NCBI GenBank assembly: GCA_900319375.1
Contig: ONOI01000024.1
Span: forward strand, 1 to 45,686
DNA: 45,686 nt
Direction of reading: 5' to 3'
Source: an uncultured Bacteroidales bacterium
Lineage (GTDB): Bacteria; Bacteroidota; Bacteroidia; Bacteroidales; UBA932
In this document: positions 1-9,250 of the stretch, piece after piece
Position numbering within the stretch: the stretch's first letter is position 1
How the letters are laid out: each line of letters opens with the position of its first letter
Notes under the pieces: generated by a model
Databases searched by the model: none
Seen by the model: only the letters and a program-made list of their open reading frames with translations
Told to the model about the DNA's origin: nothing
Made by a program: the position numbers and the translations under genes

Positions 1-1137
1 AAGATTTTCCTTTCCAGGCCCGAAGACGGGGCAGCGGCCCAGATTGCTGTTACCTCTTCCATGGCCGAGCAAGTCGCGGTACGCGGCCTTTTCCTCCCTT
101 CGCCCTCACACACTGTCTCTTTCCTGAGCTACGACAACGTCTGCTCGTCGCTGGATCTGATGGCGGAGCTCAATTTCAACACCCTCTTCGTATGCTCTTG
201 GGCGGCTACTAAAGCCGCATGGGACAGCGACGTCCTGGTTCGAGAGACAACCTACACTAGCGCGAAGCAGGGCAATATGTATGCGAACTATACCGGCGGC
301 TCGGGCGATGCTCTTAAAGACATTATCTCCGAAGCCCACAAACGCGATATCAAGGTAGTCCTCTGGTTCGAATACGGCTTCATGCACCGCGTAGGCGGAG
401 TGGATATGAACGATCCTCTGCTCGCGAAGCATCCCAATTGGATAGGAATCGACAATAAGGGAGGATATGCCAACTACAACGGCAACGACTTCTATCTCAA
501 CGCCTTCGACCCTGAGGTACGCGGCTTCTTCCTCTCTCTTATCGAGGAGGTCATGACCAAGTATCCGGAGGTAGACGGAATCCAGGGCGACGACCGTATG
601 CCGGCCATGCCGATCAATTCCGGCTATGATCCCGTAACTTCGGCGGCCTACCTCGCCGCGGAAGGAACAGAACCCCCGGCAAACTACCTCAGCAACAAAT
701 TCCAGCAGTTCAGGCTTCGCATCCTGAATGATTTCGCTGGAGACATATGGAATCTCGTCAAGGGCATCAAGCCCACGGCGGCCGTATGTTTCAGCCCCAA
801 CAATTACCCGTGGTGCCTGAATAACCTGATGCAGGACTGGCCTACATGGGTGGCGGAAGGACACGCAGACCTGATAAGTGTGCAGTGTTACATCCCCGCC
901 AATTATGAGAATTATGTAACGCTGTCCTTACGTTATGTGGACAGAACCAAGTTGAATCCGGTAATGATTCTTAAGAACGGAAGCAAGATCCTCTCCGAAG
1001 AGGATATCAGAAGCGAACTCGCAGTCAACCGTAAGATGATGACTTGCGGAGAATCTCAGTTCTGGTTCGACGGAATCAAGGAACGTGCGGATCTTTTCCG
1101 CGAACTTTACCCCAATAAAGCTGTAAACCCGCTATGA
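1..1137 (+). CDS. GHL10-type glycoside hydrolase (DUF187 family), 5' partial
   Basis: The reading frame is open from base 1, so the gene probably begins outside the window; the ATG at 61 is only the first methionine seen and no signal peptide is visible after it. The protein resembles the family 10-like glycosylhydrolases (GHL10, YngK-like): an RGLFLP opening, NTLFVCSWA strand, VVLWFEYGF, and the acidic GIQGDDR segment of a TIM barrel. It lies four bases over the next gene (ATGA), a phosphodiester glycosidase, suggesting that the two act together on an extracellular glycan. The substrate cannot be read from the sequence. The family assignment is firm; the true start is unknown. Confidence 0.82.
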   Translation, partial: KIFLSRPEDGAAAQIAVTSSMAEQVAVRGLFLPSPSHTVSFLSYDNVCSSLDLMAELNFNTLFVCSWAATKAAWDSDVLVRETTYTSAKQGNMYANYTGGSGDALKDIISEAHKRDIKVVLWFEYGFMHRVGGVDMNDPLLAKHPNWIGIDNKGGYANYNGNDFYLNAFDPEVRGFFLSLIEEVMTKYPEVDGIQGDDRMPAMPINSGYDPVTSAAYLAAEGTEPPANYLSNKFQQFRLRILNDFAGDIWNLVKGIKPTAAVCFSPNNYPWCLNNLMQDWPTWVAEGHADLISVQCYIPANYENYVTLSLRYVDRTKLNPVMILKNGSKILSEEDIRSELAVNRKMMTCGESQFWFDGIKERADLFRELYPNKAVNPL

Positions 1138-2741
1138 TGAAACGTTATTTAGCCGCTTTTGCTCTGCTGGCTTTCATGCTGGCAGGATGCAAGGATAACA
1201 ACCCTACTCCCACTCCTGAGCCCGAACCGCAGCCTGAGGTTCCCGTTTTCGCAGCTCCTACAAACCTCAATGTAGAGACTCCGGACGGCATCTCAGCTGT
1301 CCTTACCTGGGAGAACGCCTCTACCGACTACGACGGAGTAGAGGTCCAGAAAGCAGGCCCCTCGGGTAAATATAAGATGATGGGCAACGTCCCTGCCGGA
1401 GTTATGATTTTTACAGACAAGGACTTCACAGAGAACGGAAAGTACTCTTACCGTATCTGTACCTTCAAGGGTAATACCTACAGCGACTATGCTATTGTAG
1501 ACTTTACTATTGACGGTATTCCGGAACCGACTCCTGAAATAAGCGTTACCTCGATCAGCAATGAACCGAATATGCTGGTCATCAATTATACTGTTACGGA
1601 TGATCTTGGCGGTTCGGTCAAGAACGGTATAGTCTGGACTACGGATTCTACTGACCCTTCGCTGGAAAACGGCGAATCCTTCGAGTATTGGAAGAACCTT
1701 CGAAAGGGAGCCAGCGGAATCGGTATTCTGCTGAATCCGACTTGTCCGGTAAAGGTCAGAGCCTACGCAAAATCTATTACCGAAGGTACAGTAGGCTATT
1801 CAGAGACCATCGAAGTTAATCCGGCACAGCAGCCCGCTCCTTACAACGTGTCCTATGAGGACATAACCCCTTCCGAACTCCCTTCGGAAATCAAGGTCTA
1901 TAAGGCCCATACTACAGTAACCGGACATCCGCTCAATATCTGGTATTCAATTGCCGATCTCTCTACCGGCAATGTAACCCTTAGAACTATCTGTACCGAC
2001 TCCGGTAAACAGAAATCGAGTGCGATGGCAAAGGCACAGACCGAAAATCCCTATGTCTTCGTCAACGGAGGTTACTTCGGAGGAAATGCTTCGGTCAGCT
2101 ATGTCCTCGACAAGGGAGTACAGAAAGCAGAGAACGAGTCGTTCCTCGCCCGCAAGAAGTCCTATTATGTCTCCAGAGGAGTTTTCGGTGTTACTTCCGA
2201 TGCCAAGAGTTCAGTCAACTGGAGGTTCGGACGCAGCGTCTCGGGTGGCCCTTACTTCTACGATACTCCCATCCCTCAGATAGACGGCGCTCCGGAACTT
2301 TCTCCTTCCAAGAACTTCCCTTCACCGGCTATCGATCCCGGCTACTATAGCGCTATCGGAGGCGGTCCGGTCCTCGTAAAAGACGGAAAGATCAGGATCA
2401 ACTTCGTAATGCTGGACGATGTCTATCTGTCTAACTTCGAACTTTTCCCCTCTGATATCTACAACAGGTCTACCCGTCAGCCAAGAACTGCTATAGGCTG
2501 TACTGCAGACGGTAAGGTAGTCCTGATGGTGGTAGACGGCCGCAATACCGGCGTCAGCGAAGGTGTAATTCTTACTGACCTTGCACGCCTGATGACGGGA
2601 GTAGGCTGCGTGGATGTTATGAATCTCGACGGCGGCGGTTCGTCTGTATTCTGTGTAGGATCGGACATGACCGTACTGAACAGACCTACAGACGGTACTG
2701 AAAGAGCTGTCGTTTCTGCAATAGGATTTGCTAAGAAATGA
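1134..2741 (+). CDS. Phosphodiester glycosidase (NAGPA domain) lipoprotein with N-terminal Ig-like domains
   Basis: A 535-residue lipoprotein: a hydrophobic signal ending in a LAGC lipobox (Cys19), then a Pro/Glu-rich linker, a fibronectin type III-like domain (about 37-126), a second Ig-like domain (about 132-228) and a C-terminal NAGPA/DUF2233 domain. Signature segments of that domain are NGGYFGG near residue 310, GGGPVLV, RTAIG and the Gly-rich LDGGGSS near residue 497. Members hydrolyse sugar phosphodiesters, as in human NAGPA and bacterial teichoic acid or polysaccharide processing. The start overlaps the upstream hydrolase by ATGA and the stop overlaps the glycosyltransferase the same way, so the three are translationally coupled. 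It is probably anchored to a membrane surface. The natural substrate is unknown. Confidence 0.88.
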   Translation: MMKRYLAAFALLAFMLAGCKDNNPTPTPEPEPQPEVPVFAAPTNLNVETPDGISAVLTWENASTDYDGVEVQKAGPSGKYKMMGNVPAGVMIFTDKDFTENGKYSYRICTFKGNTYSDYAIVDFTIDGIPEPTPEISVTSISNEPNMLVINYTVTDDLGGSVKNGIVWTTDSTDPSLENGESFEYWKNLRKGASGIGILLNPTCPVKVRAYAKSITEGTVGYSETIEVNPAQQPAPYNVSYEDITPSELPSEIKVYKAHTTVTGHPLNIWYSIADLSTGNVTLRTICTDSGKQKSSAMAKAQTENPYVFVNGGYFGGNASVSYVLDKGVQKAENESFLARKKSYYVSRGVFGVTSDAKSSVNWRFGRSVSGGPYFYDTPIPQIDGAPELSPSKNFPSPAIDPGYYSAIGGGPVLVKDGKIRINFVMLDDVYLSNFELFPSDIYNRSTRQPRTAIGCTADGKVVLMVVDGRNTGVSEGVILTDLARLMTGVGCVDVMNLDGGGSSVFCVGSDMTVLNRPTDGTERAVVSAIGFAKK

Positions 2742-3778
2742 GAGTAGCTGTCGTCATACTTAACTGGAACAACCTGGATTACCTGAGGCTCTTCGTCCCG
2801 GGCATCCTCTCTTCGTTGGGTCCGGACGACAAACTCTTTGTTGCAGACAGCGGGAGTACAGACTCCTCGCTGGATTATTTAAAGGAAAACCATCCCGAGG
2901 TGGGGCTCATCCCTCTCGGGAAGAACTATGGATTCGCGGAGGGCTACGACCGTGCGCTGGAAACGATCAGCGATGCCGAGTACTTCCTTCTGCTGAATTC
3001 CGACATAGAAGTGGGGGAGAACTGGCTCGAGCCGCTCGTACGGTGGATGGAAAACCATCCGCGGTGCGGCGTCTGCGGGCCGAAGCTCCATGCGCTGGAC
3101 GCCGCCGCAAACGGCGGCTGGGCGCGCACAGACCGCTTCGAATATGCAGGCGCCGCGGGCGGATGGCTGGACTATTATGGGTTCCCGTACTGCAGGGGGC
3201 GTGTGCTCCAAAAGGTGGAGATGGACCATGGGCAGTATGACGAGCCTGCGAAGGTGTTCTGGATCACGGGCGCTTGCCTTATGGTGCGCTCGAAACTCTG
3301 GCGCGAGCTCGGCGGGCTGGACCGTGAGTTTTTCGCCCACATGGAGGAGATTGACTTCTGTTGGCGCGCTCAGATAGCGGGCCACGAAGTCTGGACGGTC
3401 CCGGAGGCGGTTGTGTGGCATATTGGCGGGGGCACCCTGTCGCCGGCCTCGCCGCTGAAACTGAAGCTGAACTACCGCAACTCGGAGTGGATGCTCCGAA
3501 AGAACCTGCCGGCGACTCTTGGCCCCCGCAAGGCCCGCGCCCGGATAGCGGTAAGAAGGCTGATCGATTTCGGGACTCAGGTGGCTTATCTGCTGCAGGG
3601 TAAGTTCCCGTATGTAAGGGCAGTGTCCGAGGCCCGCCGTGAGGCTTCAAGGAGGCAGGTAGTCCCGACTGAGGCCGGGGCGAAGGTAGCGCTTTCGAAG
3701 GTGAGGATTATTGCGGCATGGGCCTTCAAAGGCAAAAAAGTATTCGATTATTTGAGAAGATATGAAAGTAGTAATTGA
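2738..3778 (+). CDS. Glycosyltransferase family 2 protein
   Basis: A 346-residue GT-A fold enzyme. It starts with the nucleotide-sugar binding strand VAVVILNWNN, has ADSGSTD and the Asp-containing NSDIEVGENW (about residue 87), then FWITGACLMVR and the EEIDFCWRAQIAGHEVW block typical of rhamnosyltransferase-like GT2 enzymes. The C-terminal third is basic and probably contacts the membrane. It overlaps the upstream glycosidase by four bases and the downstream trkA by 17 bases. It likely transfers one sugar during surface glycan assembly; donor and acceptor are not predictable. The coding sequence looks richer in GC than its neighbours. Confidence 0.88.
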   Translation: MRVAVVILNWNNLDYLRLFVPGILSSLGPDDKLFVADSGSTDSSLDYLKENHPEVGLIPLGKNYGFAEGYDRALETISDAEYFLLLNSDIEVGENWLEPLVRWMENHPRCGVCGPKLHALDAAANGGWARTDRFEYAGAAGGWLDYYGFPYCRGRVLQKVEMDHGQYDEPAKVFWITGACLMVRSKLWRELGGLDREFFAHMEEIDFCWRAQIAGHEVWTVPEAVVWHIGGGTLSPASPLKLKLNYRNSEWMLRKNLPATLGPRKARARIAVRRLIDFGTQVAYLLQGKFPYVRAVSEARREASRRQVVPTEAGAKVALSKVRIIAAWAFKGKKVFDYLRRYESSN

Positions 3779-5120
3779 CGGAGCCGGTGAGGTAGGATCA
3801 CACCTTGCCAAATTGCTCTCCAGGGAGGGTAATGAAGTAACCGTGATGGATAACGACGAGAAGAGACTCGAAGCTATTTCCAATACGGCCGATGTAGGTG
3901 CGGTGGAAGGAGAGCCGAGCTCGATAGCCGCTATGAGAAGGGCGGGAGTAGACGAGGCGGATCTCTTTATCGCTGTCTTCCCCCATGTAAATCAGGAGGT
4001 TAACCTAATCGCCTGTATGTTTGCAAAGAAGCTCGGCGCGAAGAAAGTCGTCGCCCGTATCCACAACGATCTTCTCGGCGCGGAGCCGAAGAAGATGATA
4101 CGCGAGACGGGAATCGATATGACCTTCTGTCCGGAGAAGATTGCATCGGACGTCATAGTCAGCCATATAAAGAGGGGACTCAACTCTGATACTCTCGATT
4201 TTGTTGGCGGTAAGCTCCAGCTTGCAGTCTTCAGGATGGGTGAGGAAAGCCCTATCCTCGACACAAAGTTGATTGACTTCGTACAGGAATTCTCTGTAGA
4301 AGAGGCATCTCAGTTCCGCGTTATCGCTATTACACGCGACGAAAAGACTATCATCCCGCGCTTCGACACTAAATTCAAGTTCGGCGACATAGTCTATATA
4401 ATGATAAAGAAGACCGGGCTTAAAAAGCTAACCAACTATCTGGGTGTCAGTGATATAGATGTAGATAAGGTAATGATAGTGGGAGGCGGTACGGTAGGTA
4501 CTATGACCGCGGCTTCGCTTTTCGGCGACATAGAAGATATTAAGGTTATTGAGGTAAACCACAACCGCTGTGTTGAGGTCGATGAAATTCTCGACGACAG
4601 TATCCTAGTAGTAAACGGCGACGGCCGTAACCCTGACTTCCTCGTTGAAGAGGGTATTATGAGCTACGACGCCTTCGTTGCAGTAACCGGAAACGACGAA
4701 GCCAATATTCTGGCCTGTGTAGCGGCAAAGAAATTCGGTGTGCCGCGCACCATCGCTGAGGTTGAGAACATCGAATATGTAAGCCTCGCCGAAGAGATGG
4801 GTATCGACCTGGTAGTCAATAAGAAACTCTCGTCTGCAAGCCTCATCTTCAAGATGACCCTGAGCGACAAAGCCAAGTTCATACGCTATATGAGCGGTAC
4901 TAAAGCGGAGGTACTCGAGTATACCGCCGCCAAGGACAGCGCCATCACCCGAGCGCCCCTGCGGGACATCGATTTCCCAGAAGGCGCTGTCGTCGGCGGC
5001 GTTCTCCGCGATCAGGATGCGATTATCGCTGTAGGAAGTACCGTCATTCAGGACGGCGACAGGGTAGTAGTGTTCGCCCTGCCCAGCGCCATCAAAGCAG
5101 TAGATAAAATGTTTAAATAG
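3762..5120 (+). CDS. trkA: Trk potassium uptake regulatory protein TrkA
   Basis: A 452-residue cytosolic protein with two RCK units, the usual TrkA architecture. Each half starts with a Rossmann nucleotide-binding motif: GAGEVGSHLA near residue 6 and GGGTVGTMTA near residue 245, each followed by a TrkA-C domain. It gates the TrkH/TrkG potassium channel in response to NAD(H) or ATP. No trkH is present in this window; the next gene is an unrelated transporter. The start lies inside the 3' end of the glycosyltransferase gene (17-base overlap), and the MKVVIDGAGE opening fits family starts exactly, so this start is preferred. Confidence 0.93.
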   Translation: MKVVIDGAGEVGSHLAKLLSREGNEVTVMDNDEKRLEAISNTADVGAVEGEPSSIAAMRRAGVDEADLFIAVFPHVNQEVNLIACMFAKKLGAKKVVARIHNDLLGAEPKKMIRETGIDMTFCPEKIASDVIVSHIKRGLNSDTLDFVGGKLQLAVFRMGEESPILDTKLIDFVQEFSVEEASQFRVIAITRDEKTIIPRFDTKFKFGDIVYIMIKKTGLKKLTNYLGVSDIDVDKVMIVGGGTVGTMTAASLFGDIEDIKVIEVNHNRCVEVDEILDDSILVVNGDGRNPDFLVEEGIMSYDAFVAVTGNDEANILACVAAKKFGVPRTIAEVENIEYVSLAEEMGIDLVVNKKLSSASLIFKMTLSDKAKFIRYMSGTKAEVLEYTAAKDSAITRAPLRDIDFPEGAVVGGVLRDQDAIIAVGSTVIQDGDRVVVFALPSAIKAVDKMFK

Positions 5121-5126
5121 TGTACT

Positions 5127-6107
5127 ATGGGAATTCGTGAACAATTCGCATCACTCGACGCGGTTAACCTGAACCTCGGCAGCGGCACCGGCCTCGTAAT
5201 GAGCATCGTGCTCGGCCTCATCATGTTCGGAATCGCCTTGAATATCAAGGCCTCCACCCTTAAGGAAGTGTTTGTAAAGCCTAAGTCCATCCTTACCGGA
5301 GTCGTCCTCCAGTGGATAGGTCTTCCTCTCGTAACCTTCCTTCTGATTATGATCCTGAATCCGATCCTTACCCCTATGGTATGTCTCGGAATGCTCCTCG
5401 TCGCAAGCTGTCCCGGAGGCAACATCTCCAACTTCATGAGCACCTTCGCCAAGGGCAATATCGAACTGTCGGTAAGTATGACTGCCGTATCAACAATAGC
5501 TTCCCCTGTCATCACCCCCTTCAACTTCTGGCTCTGGGGTAATCTCTACCTCAAGTATGCCGGAAAAGTAGGAGAACTGACTATCCCTCAGCTCGTCATT
5601 CCTTTCAAGGATATCTTCGTTACGGTATTCCTGATTCTCGGAGTTCCCATCATCCTGGGTATGCTCTTCGCCCATTTCTGGCCGAAAGCAGCTGAGAAGA
5701 TGAAAAAACCTGCCTCTATTTTCTCGCTGGCAGTCTTCGGTGTGATGGTCCTCGGTATGTTTATCCCGAACTGGCAGCTCTTCGTCAAGTACATCATCTT
5801 CATCTTCCTGCTTGTGCTCGTCCACAACGCCAGCGCGTTCGGCACCGGCTTCGGCGGCGCTACCCTTATGAGGCTCCCGAAGAAGGACAGACGATCAGTT
5901 ACTATTGAGGTAGGTATACAGAATTCCGGCCTCGGACTCACGCTCCTTCTCAATCCGGCTATCTTTAAGCCTGAGATCTGGAACAATCCCGAAACCGGAA
6001 TTATGTACGGAGGTATGCTGTTCGTCACCGCCTGGTGGGGAATCTGGCACATCATCTCCGGCCTGACGCTCGCGAGTATCTTCCGCGCACGTCCACTGGA
6101 AGACTGA
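5127..6107 (+). CDS. Bile acid:sodium symporter family protein
   Basis: A 326-residue inner-membrane protein with about nine to ten hydrophobic segments. It carries the SBF/BASS hallmark SCPGGNISN near residue 95, and the second crossover region near IQNSGLGL. Family members couple sodium to uptake of organic anions such as bile acids, pantoate or 2-keto acids. The gene begins six bases after trkA and ends before a strong terminator, so it is the last gene of this transcription unit. A physiological link to TrkA, such as ion homeostasis, is possible but is inference. The cargo is unknown. Confidence 0.9.
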   Translation: MGIREQFASLDAVNLNLGSGTGLVMSIVLGLIMFGIALNIKASTLKEVFVKPKSILTGVVLQWIGLPLVTFLLIMILNPILTPMVCLGMLLVASCPGGNISNFMSTFAKGNIELSVSMTAVSTIASPVITPFNFWLWGNLYLKYAGKVGELTIPQLVIPFKDIFVTVFLILGVPIILGMLFAHFWPKAAEKMKKPASIFSLAVFGVMVLGMFIPNWQLFVKYIIFIFLLVLVHNASAFGTGFGGATLMRLPKKDRRSVTIEVGIQNSGLGLTLLLNPAIFKPEIWNNPETGIMYGGMLFVTAWWGIWHIISGLTLASIFRARPLED

Positions 6108-6139
6108 AAAATCAGTTTTTCAAAATTGTATCCAAATTA

Positions 6140-6179
6140 GACATTATGAGACTCGAAAGGGTCTCATAATGTCGTTTTT
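6140..6179 (+). terminator. Intrinsic terminator after the symporter gene
   Basis: A perfect 13-bp stem (6140-6152 with 6161-6173) encloses an eight-base loop and is followed by a run of five T at 6175-6179. It closes the plus-strand unit that began before the window and separates it from the TonB/DUF4249 unit. Confidence 0.9.
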
Positions 6180-6204
6180 GCTTATTTAATTAATTATTTA
6201 TTTA

Positions 6205-6212
6205 TACCTTTG
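6205..6212 (+). promoter_or_regulatory. Putative -7 promoter box for the lipoprotein-TonB receptor-DUF4249 unit
   Basis: TACCTTTG matches the Bacteroidota -7 consensus TAnnTTTG and lies 25 bases before the ATG at 6238, in a very AT-rich stretch directly after the terminator. A TTTG at 6177-6180 is a possible -33 element, but the spacing of 24 bases is longer than the usual 19-21. Confidence 0.6.
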
Positions 6213-6237
6213 CAGCCTCAAACGAACATTGTAGACT

Positions 6238-6843
6238 ATGAATAAAAAATTCTTTTTGTTTCCGTTGATGGCCGCCTTGTTTTTCTCATGCAATCCCGAA
6301 GAAGGGCCTGATAAATATGACACTATACTAGCGCAATACGAGGGAGATTATCAGGTCGAATCGATGGAATTCACCACTCAAGAAGGGAAGACCGTGGTCG
6401 TGGACCTGAATAATGATAAAATGGCATCAAATGATCTATTGAGCGAAATCATTGTTCTGCATAGTGGTGCATCCAGGATGGGGACTAAGTTTATTCCAAG
6501 TTATGGTAAAATGTCTGGGATGCTGGATGTGAAGATTCCTGTTATGGACTATTATAATACCGTATACGGTTATTATGATTGGTCTGTTTCGCCCTCTATA
6601 CATTGCTTCCTTGATGTGAGCATCAACGAAGATGGCTCCTTGACTTCAAGTACTTTAGACCATCTGGAATGGCCGGATGAAGAACGGATTGGAATGAAAG
6701 CTTTCGGAGGCGTGTCAATCAAGAATGCAGAGCCCGGTCGTATCGATCTTTCCGTGGAACGCTATATGGTCTATGACTATAGAACATCAAAAGAAATGAT
6801 AGGGAAGGTATCTGTTATACTCTCAAGGTATGATGCTGAGTAA
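6238..6843 (+). CDS. Hypothetical lipoprotein, first gene of a TonB receptor unit
   Basis: A 201-residue protein with a lipoprotein signal: MNKK start, hydrophobic core and FFSC lipobox with Cys18. The mature part reads like a small beta-rich domain, with alternating strands such as YQVESMEF and KVSVILSRY, and may be lipocalin-like; I recognise no named family. It overlaps the TonB-dependent receptor gene by 14 bases, so it is cotranscribed and likely functions with that receptor at the outer membrane or in the periplasm. The base composition is visibly more AT-rich than the genes on either side, which could reflect transfer or simply low expression. Confidence 0.72.
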   Translation: MNKKFFLFPLMAALFFSCNPEEGPDKYDTILAQYEGDYQVESMEFTTQEGKTVVVDLNNDKMASNDLLSEIIVLHSGASRMGTKFIPSYGKMSGMLDVKIPVMDYYNTVYGYYDWSVSPSIHCFLDVSINEDGSLTSSTLDHLEWPDEERIGMKAFGGVSIKNAEPGRIDLSVERYMVYDYRTSKEMIGKVSVILSRYDAE

Positions 6844-9247
6844 TAGCCGAATATCACTGGCGTTATTGCTTCTTCTTGCCTGTCCGGCCTTGGCTTTTAG
6901 CCGACCGGACAGTCGTTTTTTCTCAGTTCACGGTCTTGTCACGGACTCGGAGTCTGGGGAAACGTTGATCGCAGCAGGAGTATCGTGCGGCTCGGAAGGT
7001 ACCGTTACAAACGAATTCGGCTTCTACTCTTTTTCTTTGCCGGAAGGAGAGTGCGAGCTTGTATTCAGTTATATCGGTTACGAATCTGTTACAAAGCGTT
7101 TTTTGCTGTCTGGAGATATGACGCTCAACATCTCGTTGACTCCGGGAGTTCAGCTGGAGGCTTCTACGGTTGTGGGGAGAGCACAAACGGGAGTGCATGC
7201 GACAAGATCAGGATCAGTAGAATTGTCCAAAGCCCAGATAAAGAGCACCCCCGTGTTGTTCGGTGAAGCCGATGTCCTCAAGACCATACAACTTCTTCCC
7301 GGAGTGCAAAGCGGAGCAGACGGTTTTGCAGGGATATTCGTGCGCGGAGGCGGAGATGATGAGAATCTTTTTCTGCTTGACGGCGTGCCTCTCTATAATC
7401 CGGCTCATGCCTTTGGACTGTTTTCTGTCTTTACCCCGGATGCGGTAAAGAAGACTACGTTCTACAAAAGTGATTTCCCCGCACGTTTTGCTGGCCGAGC
7501 ATCATCAATTATAGATGTGAGGACTGTCGACGGCGACATGAATGTCCTGCACGGGAGTGTCAGTGCGGGGCTTCTCAGCGACAAGTTCCACATAGACGGC
7601 CCGATTGTCAAGGGTAAAACTTCGTTCAGCCTTACGGGCAGGGCAGTTCACACATTCTTCCTGGCCCCTTTGCTCAAGACCAAGGAGTCGGAAAGGAACT
7701 ATTATTTTTACGACATCAATGCTAAACTGAGCCATAAGTTTTCAGACAAGGACAGAGTTTATTTCGGAATATACTCTGGCAAAGATTATTACAAACAGTA
7801 TTCTTCGTCGGACTGGACGGAAGGAAAAACACATTTCACTTCGGATAGCAACTCTAATCTGCTTTGGGGTAATTCTATGGCTTCTTTCCGTTGGAATCAC
7901 GTGTTCGGAAGCCGTCTCTTTTCCAATACGACTGTTTTTGTCAACAAATATGACGGCAGAACAATTTCCGGCAGCAGCAGTGCAAGTGAGTCTGAGGATG
8001 AGTATTCTTCTACAACAAGCGACTATCTTTATACAACAGGTGTGACCGATTCAGGTATCAAGATGGATTTTGACTGGGCGCCGATCCCACGGCACTCCGT
8101 CCGGTTCGGAGTGAGCGCAATCAGGCACCTGTTCCGTCCTGAAAGCATCCTTACGGAACTACAGGCAAAAGATAAGTCAAGCCCTGCAGTAGATACGACA
8201 AAATCTGAAAACCTTGTGTCGGACTTCGTAGGAGGAGAGTTTGGAGTCTATGCTGAAGACGATTTTACGATCGGTACCAGAATGAGAGTTGCTGCAGGCC
8301 TGCATATGGCTGTGTTTACAACTCAGGGTAAGACTTACTACCGCCCCCAGCCCCGGATTTCGTTGCGTTACGATTTCGATGGAGGATATTCCCTGAAGGC
8401 AGGTTATTCGAGAATGTCACAGTATATTCACAGGCTTTCGTCCAGCGTTCTCACGATGCCTTCTGACAATTGGGTTCCGATTACGAGCAAAATCCGTCCG
8501 TTGACTTCAGACCAGTTCAACATTGGTGCCCTGTGGACGGGACAGCCTGCCTGGGAGTGTTCTCTCGAGGGTTTTTATAAAGTCTCGGATGCCGTACTTG
8601 ATGTCCGTGATGGTGCAAGCGCAGGAACAGGCGCCTCAGACTGGGACCGAAATGTTTCACTTGGAGAGGGCCTGTCTTATGGGGCAGAACTGCTCGTAAG
8701 GAAAACCGAGGGCAAAACTACCGGGTGGCTGGCATATACTTTGTCGAGGACGACGCGCGTTTTCCCTGATGGAAGCATAAACAATGGCAAACCATTTCCG
8801 TTCCGTTATGACCGGCGTCACGTCATTACGCTATGTGTTGACAATAAACTGAGTGATAAAGTCTCTCTTACTGCCTCATGGCATTTTGCAAGCGGGCAGA
8901 TGGTTACCGTGCCTACCCGGGTAGTGTCGTCTTATGATGTGAATGGAACTGATCGGATGGGCTTTTATATTCCGGCGAGGAACAACTACAGGCTTGAGCC
9001 TGATCACAGGCTCGATCTCAGTATCAGCATAGTCAATCGAAAGAAAAGGGGAACCGGAACGTGGAATATAGGAGTCTATAATGTATACGCTCACAAAAAT
9101 ACCCTGTCACTCGACTATGGTCTGAAAGGAGATTTGATTGGAGTGCAGTACGGCGATGAAGCCTACGGTTATTACGCGCGCCTTGAGATCAACAGACTGT
9201 CAGCATTGCTTTTTATCCCTTCCTTTAGTTACACCTATTCTTTTTGA
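6830..9247 (+). CDS. TonB-dependent receptor with N-terminal carboxypeptidase-like regulatory domain
   Basis: An 805-residue outer-membrane protein. After a signal peptide (LLLLLACPALAFS) comes a CarboxypepD_reg-like beta-sandwich (about 32-108), then a plug with VLKTIQLLPGVQSGADG, IFVRGGGDDENLFLLDGVP and LYNPAHAFG, then a beta-barrel ending in an aromatic strand (SYTYSF). The plug motifs are those of the receptor group usually paired with DUF4249 proteins rather than of SusC. It is shorter than SusC proteins, which have about 1000 residues. DUF4249 follows three bases after its stop. It imports an unknown ligand using TonB energy. The double-Met start at 6830 overlaps the lipoprotein gene. 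Confidence 0.9.
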   Translation: MMLSNSRISLALLLLLACPALAFSRPDSRFFSVHGLVTDSESGETLIAAGVSCGSEGTVTNEFGFYSFSLPEGECELVFSYIGYESVTKRFLLSGDMTLNISLTPGVQLEASTVVGRAQTGVHATRSGSVELSKAQIKSTPVLFGEADVLKTIQLLPGVQSGADGFAGIFVRGGGDDENLFLLDGVPLYNPAHAFGLFSVFTPDAVKKTTFYKSDFPARFAGRASSIIDVRTVDGDMNVLHGSVSAGLLSDKFHIDGPIVKGKTSFSLTGRAVHTFFLAPLLKTKESERNYYFYDINAKLSHKFSDKDRVYFGIYSGKDYYKQYSSSDWTEGKTHFTSDSNSNLLWGNSMASFRWNHVFGSRLFSNTTVFVNKYDGRTISGSSSASESEDEYSSTTSDYLYTTGVTDSGIKMDFDWAPIPRHSVRFGVSAIRHLFRPESILTELQAKDKSSPAVDTTKSENLVSDFVGGEFGVYAEDDFTIGTRMRVAAGLHMAVFTTQGKTYYRPQPRISLRYDFDGGYSLKAGYSRMSQYIHRLSSSVLTMPSDNWVPITSKIRPLTSDQFNIGALWTGQPAWECSLEGFYKVSDAVLDVRDGASAGTGASDWDRNVSLGEGLSYGAELLVRKTEGKTTGWLAYTLSRTTRVFPDGSINNGKPFPFRYDRRHVITLCVDNKLSDKVSLTASWHFASGQMVTVPTRVVSSYDVNGTDRMGFYIPARNNYRLEPDHRLDLSISIVNRKKRGTGTWNIGVYNVYAHKNTLSLDYGLKGDLIGVQYGDEAYGYYARLEINRLSALLFIPSFSYTYSF

Positions 9248-9250
9248 CAA

